A stretch of DNA of 64,000 nucleotides from Magicicada septendecula (Eukaryota > Arthropoda > Insecta > Hemiptera > Cicadidae), in the NCBI GenBank assembly GCA_034769895.1, contig CM068367.1, forward strand, positions 690,546,268-690,610,267. Direction: 5' to 3'. This document shows, piece after piece, positions 54,997-64,000 of the stretch (its first letter is position 1; the number at the start of each line of letters is the position of its first letter). Under the pieces are notes generated by a model. The model searched no databases. It saw only the letters and a program-made list of their open reading frames with translations, and was not told the DNA's origin. The position numbers and the translations under genes are program-made.

Positions 54997-57049
54997 TGTA
55001 ACGTTACATAACCCAGTCCCAAAAATGATAACTTAATTACCCCACCATAAAGGTCAGAAATGGGTATAATATACCTAGCTCTAAATTACTTTATATCACG
55101 AAACATTATAAACTATACTTAATTGATATAAAGTGTACCAAGTGAGTTATAGTGTACCCAGTGAGTAAATAAGTGACTTTGAAGGGAGCATCTCACAGAC
55201 TTATGCTGTAGATGTAGAAACAATTGATTATAATAGTAGACTGTATTGCTACTAACCAATTATGTGTTTTGTTTAAATATTGTATGATTTGTATTGTGTA
55301 GGCAACTAAAATTTAGTACCTAGGTTTAATTTTATATTTAATAGAATAATTATGTTTGAATATAAGATAACCCAGGGTTAAATATAAAAGAGTTAAATAT
55401 AAAATAATAATATAAAATAAAATAATACTGTATGAGTAAAATGGCAGAAGAAAATAGTGCAGTGTAAGGATACTATAAGAAATTAATAAATAATATATAA
55501 ATTCAATTAAAGGAAATATTAATATTAAAGACCTATATCTAAGGTTATGAGAAAATAAACGGAAAAACCTTATATAAATCAAATTGGATAATAAACCAAA
55601 TTTAAAAAGAATTATTTTTCTATAAATAAGAAATAAATTTATAATAATTAAAAACAGCCTATATACTCAAAAGTAGATAGAAGCACCAATAAAAAATGAT
55701 ATAAAAATTATTGGTTACTAAGAGTAACCAGATAAGAAAATATGAATTATTGTAAAAACGATTGGAAACCGTTCGGTTGAGAAAAAGTAAGGTCACAAAA
55801 ATTTTATTAAAACCATTTAAAACTTTTGGAAACAGTGCCAAAATGGAATAAAAATTAACTCATAGTATCCACCTTATGTTCAAACTCCTTCAGATATCAA
55901 CTATAACGTGCTTTACCCGATAAAAAAGTGAAATAACCAATTACCAGATCTGGCCTAGCTAAACCGCACTTCGAGATTTTGGCGAGATTGTATCTTATGG
56001 ACATTCAACGAAATTACAAAACAACTAGAACTACAACACTAGAAACAGCTCCATTTAAGTAAAAACTTCGAGGAAAGAGGTAATATAAACTTTATTAATA
56101 ATTATTAACCAAGAAATCCTCATGTCAAATCGTTGTGCAGTTCCAATATTTCGTAAATGATTCCATGTGTATAATAAAGAAATAATCTGCACTCTTGCAG
56201 ACAAATCCGGAACTACATACTACGAAATAAACCAAAAATTCGAAATTTATTGTTTTTATCTTGTAAAGCATAGTATATAATTATTCATTTCTGACCGTCT
56301 CATAACACAAAGAACTTACCCTTAACCCTGGGGAAATTAATAAAACGAATTATATGTTGTTTAATGTCTAATCAAGGATAAAATTATAAAATCATAAGAA
56401 ATATATTTTATGATAATTCAAATGTTTACCTAACTAAATCGATCCAATGTACCGTTGACTGAAAAGATCGATTATAATACTTGTATACTGGAAGAAGAGG
56501 AAGTCAGTGTATTACATAAATAAATACTCTGAATATTTTATGTTAAATAATCAAACGTGTATTCTTTATTGTAGAGGCTAGTTGTTGTAGATTTTCAGGA
56601 AGCCAAGAAGAGGACGATCCATAGGGGAGTATGACCGAACAGTGGTGTTTGTTTAACCTAACATTTTGAGGTTGATGTCAAAATCAGCTGATCTTATGAA
56701 CAGCGAATATTTAAAAAATAAGAAATTGTATACTCTGGGTGTAACAACTTTGTTCTTACTCTCTCTTCTAACTAAGATTAAACAACTTCCTTAATCTCTA
56801 CCAAATCACACACACTCGATTTCTGTTTCGTTTGGTAAACATCAAATCCAATTGATTTGAACATTAATAAATATAATTCATAAGTGACGATTGCAAAAAG
56901 GTATTCTGACCGCACCGAGACTTTCAAAAAGTAACTCTATACCTCATAAAAAGCGATCACGTTACAAATTGACGTACTAACGTGGGGCTTAATTAGGAAA
57001 GCATAATAAATAATAAGATACTTTCGCTAGATACCCGCGAGACGTTACA
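54997..57049 (+). repeat. Array LTR2 (shared)
   Basis: 2053 bp, serving as 3' LTR of unit 1 and 5' LTR of unit 2. Almost identical to LTR3 and to LTR1 apart from the 13-bp insertion. Confidence 0.92.
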
Positions 57050-57144
57050 AAATGGCGCTCAACGTAAAAGGGCTGTAATTAGAAAAGAATTTTGAGATAT
57101 TCAACAAAATAATATACCAAAAAACCTAAATATCGTCGGCAGTT

Positions 57145-59357
57145 ATGAGAAAACAAGAAATGCATAATACCAGAGGCAGATCGAAGAAGAGGGCAGAAGA
57201 AAAGGAGAAGGAAGAAGGTGGACAGGAACGAGAGATAGAAATAGTCATGGACAGTGAAATGGAACAACCAACGGGTGATAAAGAAGAAACCGAAGTAGTC
57301 ACAAACACGGAAAAGGAAAGAGTTGAAGAAGATGCCCAAGGGGACCAACCAGATAAAGCGGAAGCCAGAAGAGAACCAGATTGGCAAGAAATGATGAGGC
57401 TAATGATGGAGAAAATGGATAGCATTAAGGAAAGCAATAAGCAAACAAATGACAAAATAGATGAAAACTCAAGGAAACAAAATGAAACCTTGAGCGAGAA
57501 ATTTAATAAAATAGATGAAAATTTTAAGAAACAGGAGGAAAACTCGAAGCAAACCAATGAGGAAAATAAGGAGAATTTTAGGAAACAGGAGGAAACTTCA
57601 AAGAAACAAAACGAAACTTTGAAGGAACAAAACAAGTGAACCAATGATAAAATAGATGAAAACTGTAGGAAACAGGAGGAACAAAATAGACAAACCAATG
57701 ACAAAATAGATAGCATTCAGGAAAGTTTAGTGAGACAACTAAACGAAAAAATAGAGACCATTCATGGAAATATCAGAGAAACCATGAATGAACAAAACCA
57801 GGAATTGAGAGAAATTATTAACGGTCAAAGGGAAGAGATGAACACCAAATTTGAAGAAAATAATAAAAATATACAACAAATTCATGAGAAAATTGAAATG
57901 GTCAGTAATACACTCAGCCAAAGAGTAGATGAATATAAGGAAGAGTCAGAAAAGAAATTAATAGAAACCAATCAAAGATTGGATAAAACAGAAGAAAAGA
58001 TGGAACAAATTAAAATAGGAATAGATGCACGAATGGACCGAGAGGAACAAAGTAATCAAGTTCGTATAATGGCCATACGCCAAGAAAACAATGACCAGTT
58101 AGATAGTATAAAAAGCAGTCTAAACTGTAAATTCACAGATTTCCACGAAACGGTAGAGAATGTCAAGAATCAGTTCCATAGCCGAGTAGAGAAATTTGAT
58201 AATTTGCAACAAATACAAACTTACAAGGGGATGTAGATAGAATAGGTTCCATATCTACATGCAACACTCATCATGTTATCCAAGATAGTAGGGAAAGTGT
58301 AAACTTTCGGGATTACCGCAGAAACCCACTCGAATTTTTAGGGAGAGTAGATGAAATTTTGAATAGATCAAAGGAGAACCGATGGAACATGATCAAAGGG
58401 ATATTAGACGAATCTTTCAAAAACATTAACGATAATTGGTGGACTGTAATCAGGAACGAGGTGTGTGATTATGGGAGTTTCAAAACAATGTTCAAACTTA
58501 AGTACTGGTCGAAGTCAGTGCAAAACATTATTAGAGACGATATCTGTCATGGTAGGTATGACCGCAATATAGGACAAACACCTACTGCTTATTTTTTGGG
58601 GAAGGTTTGTGTGGCAAAATATTTAGACCCAAAGATCCCTGAAGAGTGTTTGGTGACCAAAATTGCGTATCACTTCGAGGAAAAGATTATAAGCGCACGA
58701 TTAAGTGGACAAATAAAAACTATTGGAGGCATGGAAACGCTACTGGAGATTTATGAGCAAGAATCTTATTACAGGAGGAGTAGATGGAGGTCAGGGAATA
58801 CGGAGGAGCGGAAAAATGAACCACCTAGAGATAATCGACCAAGAGTAAATTATGTCAGTGCCAACAACAATTATTACAGTAATCGTTATCAAGGAAAACG
58901 TCCGTATTTTAACCAAAGACAAAATTATGCTAGACGAGATGAGAGAAACAACTACAACAGACAACAATGGAATGATCATGATGAATATAGAAGGTCCAGA
59001 AGTGGGGATAGAAATAGGGACATACCCTCGGGAGATCCAACAAGTGACAATCAGGGAACTAATCAAGCCCAAGTAAATTATATAATGGCTGATGAGAGGG
59101 ATTCGAGGAGACAAGATGAACAGCAACAAAGAAAGGTAGACAAACGAGTTGACCGTGGGAAAAACCAAGGTACTAATCCTGGTCCCAGTAATAAAGATGA
59201 GAGACTATATACATACGATAATATTGAAATGTATGGTAGTGATCTACAATGGGGCAATCCAATAGCAAATTTTATTGACAAGTTTAACCAACAGAATCCA
59301 CGGGAAAAATATAAGAGTGGATCAATCTGTGTTGTGAGTGATACCGAAAACGGTTAA
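57145..59357 (+). pseudogene. Gag-like protein, array unit 2, frameshifted
   Basis: Nearly identical to 51466-53682. The same TGA is at 57637-57639. A 4-bp deletion (one AAAC of AAACAAAC) at about 58218 shifts the frame in the QIQTNLQGD region, stopping at 58236. The capsid-like domain and basic tail then lie in another frame (58359-59357). Other differences are single substitutions, e.g. S to K in FKLKYWS(E/K)S and D to A in RQNY(D/A)RRDE. Confidence 0.85.
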
Positions 59358-60657
59358 GCTAATTTTAAATGAAATATTGAGAAAAAAGGATTGAATTAAT
59401 AAAACCCCAAAATTCAAAAAGCACGTAAGGACAACTTACTCAAGTTATTTCAAAACAATATAATTTAAAATAAAAAGACTGAAACCCCAAAATACCAAAA
59501 GCACGTAAGGACAACTTACTCAATTTATTCAGGAACAATGTGATTTAATAAAATGTATGTAAGTACGACTTACTTTAAATATTTTGAAACGATATAATTT
59601 GATTTAACAAACAACAAACCACCAAGAAAAAGAGAACAGATGATTAAATAATATTTATAAAGAACTGATTTAAAATGGAATGATAGAAAAAATAATATTT
59701 TGATGGTAAAAAACAGAAAAATAAATAAATAAATAAAAACAATTGATGGTAATGTGCTCAAATAAGAAGAATAACGAATAATTTATTGACTACAATGAAG
59801 CTGAAGGAGGATAATAATTAATACAACAATAATTTAGAATGTCTCGGAATTGAAGATGATATAAGAAGAAATGATACGGAGAAATAGGTCACAAGAAGGA
59901 AAGACAAAAGGATTTTAAAATAATGCCTATCAATAATGTTATATGCTATTAGTTAACGGAAAAGAAGAAGGAATCAAGAAGAAAAGGAAATATAATTAAA
60001 TGCAAACAGCAGCAGTATGAAGAATCCCAAAAGTGTTTAGTATTAGTCGCTAATTGACTACTTGTAATTTTTTTATTATAACGAATTGACCGTAGAAATG
60101 TTCCGGCAATAATTTTCCTGAGCAGGGATGATGTTCCCCTGGTCTCAGAAGGTGTAAGGATGGACAGCGGAGTTATGGACCCAAAAGTGGCCACCCGAAC
60201 TGAACCACCGCACAGGATAGGGAAAAATGTTAGGGAAATTGAATATTTAAGGGATAATTATAAAATAGCTGAAAAGAGTGATATTAGATTCCAGAAGTAT
60301 GAATGTAGAAAATAGAAGGAAGATAGCAGACAGAAGCTTAATTGAGAAAGCAAATTTATAGAAGTAAATAGAAATATAAGCATTAAAACAAGTTTTTTAT
60401 GATTAGTGTGACCAGCCCTTATAAAGTAATATGTGGAAGGACCACTACCCAGAGAATATAAATCATTGATGAATTTGCCTCCAAGAGAGAGAGAGAGTTG
60501 AGTAGGAAAACAGCAATTACCATTTAACCGAATAACAGGTATATAACCAGTATGAAATGAAAGAAGATATTATGAAGATATAAAACAGAAATATTATGAA
60601 GTTTGAAGAAATCAACAATTTATTTTGGAAACAAGTAAAACGAAAATAAATTTGTTC
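59358..60657 (+). other. Non-coding tail of array unit 2
   Basis: Same content as 53683-54980, with a few substitutions and short indels. No coding sequence. Confidence 0.75.
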
Positions 60658-60674
60658 TAGTGGGGGGGGCTTTA

Positions 60675-62727
60675 TGTAACGTTACATAACCCAGTCCCAA
60701 AAATGATAACTTAATTACCCCACCATAAAGGTCAGAAATGGGTATAATATACCTAGCTCTAAATTACTTTATATCACGAAACATTATAAACTATACTTAA
60801 TTGATATAAAGTGTACCAAGTGAGTTATAGTGTACCCAGTGAGTAAATAAGTGACTTTGAAGGGAGCATCTCACAGACTTATGCTGTAGATGTAGAAACA
60901 ATTGATTATAATAGTAGACTGTATTGCTACTAACCAATTATATGTTTTGTTTAAATATTGTATGATTTGTATTGTGTAGGCAACTAAAATTTAGTACCTA
61001 GGTTTAATTTTATATTTAATAGAATAATTATGTTTGAATATAAGATAACCCAGGGTTAAATATAAAAGAGTTAAATATAAAATAATAATATAAAATAAAA
61101 TAATACTGTATGAGTAAAATGGCAGAAGAAAATAGTGCAGTGTAAGGATACTATAAGAAATTAATAAATAATATATAAATTCAATTAAAGGAAATATTAA
61201 TATTAAAGACCTATATCTAAGGTTATGAGAAAATAAACGGAAAAACCTTATATAAATCAAATTGGATAATAAACCAAATTTAAAAAGAATTATTTTTCTA
61301 TAAATAAGAAATAAATTTATAATAATTAAAAACAGCCTATATACTCAAAAGTAGATAGAAGCACCAATAAAACATGATATAAAAATTATTGGTTACTAAG
61401 AGTAACCGGATAAGAAAATATGAATTATTGTAAAAACGATTGGAAACCGTTCGGTTGAGAAAAAGTAAGGTCACAAAAATTTTATTAAAACCATTTAAAA
61501 CTTTTGGAAACAGTGCCAAAATGGAATAAAAATTAACTCATAGTATCCACCTTATGTTCAAACTCCTTCAGATATCAACTATAACGTGCTTTACCCGATA
61601 AAAAAGTGAAATAACCAATTACCAGATCTGGCCTAGCTAAACCGCACTTCAAGATTTTGGCGAGATTGTATCTTATGGACATTCAACGAAATTACAAAAC
61701 AACTAGAACTACAACACTAGAAACAGCTCCATTTAAGTAAAAACTTCGAGGAAAGAGGTAATATAAACTTTATTAATAATTATTAACCAAGAAATCCTCA
61801 TGTCAAATCGTTGTGCAGTTCCAATATTTCGTAAATGATTCCATGTGTATAATAAAGAAATAATCTGCACTCTTGCAGACAAATCCGGAACTACATACTA
61901 CGAAATAAACCAAAAATTCGAAATTTATTGTTTTTATCTTGTAAAGCATAGTATATAATTATTCATTTCTGACCGTCTCATAACACAAAGAACTTACCCT
62001 TAACCCTGGGGAAATTAATAAAACGAATTATATGTTGTTTAATGTCTAATCAAGGATAAAATTATAAAATCATAAAAAATATATTTTATGATAATTCAAA
62101 TGTTTACCTAACTAAATTGATCCAATGTACCGTTGACTGAAAAGATCGATTATAATACTTGTATACTGGAAGAAGAGGAAATCAGTGTATTACATAAATA
62201 AATACTCTGAATATTTTATGTTAAATAATCAAACATGTATTCTTTATTGTAGAGGCTAGTTGTTGTAGATTTTCAGGAAGCCAAGAAGAGGACGATCCAT
62301 AGGGGAGTATCACCGAACAGTGATGTTTGTTTAACCTAACATTTTGAGGTTGATGTCAAAATCAGCTGATCTTATGAACAGCGAATATTTAAAAAATAAG
62401 AAATTGTATACTCTGGGTGTAACAACTTTGTTCTTACTCTCTCTTCTAACTAAGATTAAACAACTTCCTTAATCTCTACCAAATCACACACACTCGATTT
62501 CTGTTTCGTTTGGTAAACATCAAATCCAATTGATTTGAACATTAATAAATATAATTCATAAGTGACGATTGCAAAAAGGTATTCTGACCGCACCGAGACT
62601 TTCAAAAAATAACTCTATACCTCATAAAAAGCGATCACGTTACAAATTGACGTACTAACGTGGGGCTTAATTAGGAAAGCATAATAAATAATAAGATACT
62701 TTCGCTAGATACCCGCGAGACGTTACA
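60675..62727 (+). repeat. Array LTR3 (shared)
   Basis: 2053 bp, 3' LTR of unit 2 and 5' LTR of unit 3. Shares the 13-bp insertion with LTR2. Confidence 0.92.
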
Positions 62728-62822
62728 AAATGGCGTTCAACGTAAAAGGGCTGTAATTAGAAAAGAATTTTGAGATATTCAACAAAATAATATATCAAAA
62801 AACCTAATTATCGTCGGCAGTT

Positions 62823-64000
62823 ATGAGAAAACAAGAAATGCATAATACCAGAGGCAGATCGAAGAAGAGGGCAGAAGAAAAGGAGAAGGAAGAAGGTGGA
62901 CAGGAACGAGAGATAGAAATAGTCACGGACAGTGAAATGGAACAACCAACGGGTGATAAAGAAGAAACCGAAGTAGTCACAAACACGGAAAAGGAAAGAG
63001 TTGAAGAAGATGCCCAAGGGGACCAACCAGATAAAGCGGAAGCCAGAAGAGAACCAGATTGGCAAGAAATGATGAGGCTAATGATGGAGAAAATGGATAG
63101 CATTAAGGAAAGCAATAAGCAAACAAATGACAAAATAGATGAAAACTCAAGGAAACAAAATGAAACCTTGAGCGAGAAATTTAATAAAATAGATGAAAAT
63201 TTTAAGAAACAGGAGGAAAACTCGAAGCAAACCAATGAGGAAAATAAGGAGAATTTTAGGAAACAGGAGGAAACTTCAAAGAAACAAAACGAAACTTTGA
63301 AGGAACAAAACAAGTGAACCAATGATAAAATAGATGAAAACTGTAGGAAACAGGAGGAACAAAATAGACAAACCAATGACAAAATAGATAGCATTCAGGA
63401 AAGTTTAGTCAGACAACTAAACGAAAAAATAGAGACCATTCATGGAAATATCAGAGAAACCATGAATGAACAAAACCAGGAATTGAGAGAAATTATTAAC
63501 GGTCAAAGGGAAGAGATGAACACCAAATTTGAAGAAAATAATAAAAATATACAACAAATTCATGAGAAAATTGAAATGGTCAGTAATACACTCAGCCAAA
63601 GAGTAGATGAATATAAGGAAGAGTCAGAAAAGAAATTAATAGAAACCAATCAAAGATTGGATAAAACAGAAGAAAAGATGGAACAAATTAAAACAGGAAT
63701 AGATGCACGAATGGACCGAGAGGAACAAAGTAAGCAAGTTCGTATAATGGCCATACGCCAAGAAAACAATGACCAGTTTAGATAGTATAAAAAGCAGTCT
63801 AAACTGTAAATTCACAGATTTCCACGAAACGGTAGAGAATGTCAAGAATCAGTTCCATAGCCAAGTAGAGAAATTAGATAATTTGCAACAAATACAAACA
63901 AACTTACAAGGGGATGTAGATAGAATAGGTTCCAGATCTACAAGCAACACTCATCATGTTATCCAAGATAGTAGGGAAAGTGTAAACTTTCGGGATTATC
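62823..64000 (+). pseudogene. Gag-like protein, array unit 3, frameshifted and cut by window end
   Basis: Same start and same TGA (63315-63317) as units 1 and 2. An extra T at about 63778 (GACCAGTTTAGATAG against GACCAGTTAGATAG) stops the frame at 63785 in the coiled coil. The sequence continues with high identity to the window edge, so the array goes on. Confidence 0.85.

Larger units (their letters stand above)
49331..64000 (+). mobile_element. Tandem array of a gag-only Gypsy-type LTR element
   Basis: Three successive units share LTRs: LTR1 49331-51370, internal 51371-54996, LTR2 54997-57049, internal 57050-60674, LTR3 60675-62727, internal 62728 to beyond the window edge. Unit period is 5666 then 5678 bp. 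Units differ by only scattered bases. Each internal region has a primer site, one gag-like frame and about 1.3 kb of non-coding DNA. No protease, RT, RNase H or integrase is present, so it depends on enzymes from another element. LTR sharing points to recombination between copies or tandem integration. Confidence 0.92.

Overview
The window is a stretch of AT-rich animal nuclear DNA, almost certainly from an insect. It has spliced exons with GT/AG borders, BEL/Pao, Copia and Gypsy-type LTR elements, Penelope-like elements (PLEs) with GIY-YIG endonucleases, pogo/Tigger, mariner and hAT transposons, and Helentron-type non-autonomous elements. I cannot name the species. Only one host gene is recognisable: the last two coding exons of CIAO2A (FAM96A; Drosophila galla-1), at 4923-5103 and 25438-25541 on the + strand. 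They are separated by a 20.3 kb intron filled with nested transposons. Nearly everything else is mobile DNA.

Layout. 1-4312: a degenerate hAT transposase gene (- strand) split in frame by a 3.35 kb block of Helentron-like (HINE/DINE-type) units with a 158-bp minisatellite. 4923-25541: the CIAO2A exons and intron. The intron holds a PLE (PLE1), split by a 5-bp-TSD BEL/Pao retrotransposon (6561-16706), whose 3' LTR is in turn split by a Tigger-like transposon (14263-16679, TA target). It also holds a decayed mariner relative and a nearly intact second PLE (PLE2, 21581-25158, 11-bp TSD). 27347-30600: a Copia element on the - strand with ATAAT TSDs that has lost its reverse transcriptase. 31.6-42.4 kb: fragments of hAT, PLE, Tigger and BEL, three more HINE copies and a CpG-rich foldback element. 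42.5-42.9 and 48.0-48.9 kb: two palindromic PLE-type elements. 49331-end: a tandem array of a gag-only Gypsy-type LTR element with about 2.05 kb LTRs, arranged LTR-gag-LTR-gag-LTR-gag, continuing past the window edge.

The most striking signal is a family of sequences that meet the type I hammerhead ribozyme consensus. They occur in the terminal repeats of PLE2 (three copies), in both arms of the 48 kb PLE palindrome, and in a 346-bp palindrome at 42.5 kb that has no recognisable protein. Each has matching stem I strands, a CUGANGA core, a stem II hairpin, GAAA, a short self-complementary stem III and a UH cleavage site. Second is the gag-only tandem LTR array, whose gag frame carries the same in-frame TGA in all three copies.

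Functionally, the host contributes a cytosolic Fe-S assembly factor. The rest records successive insertions whose order can be read from intact target-site duplications. All identifications were made by eye from motifs and family knowledge, with no database searches.
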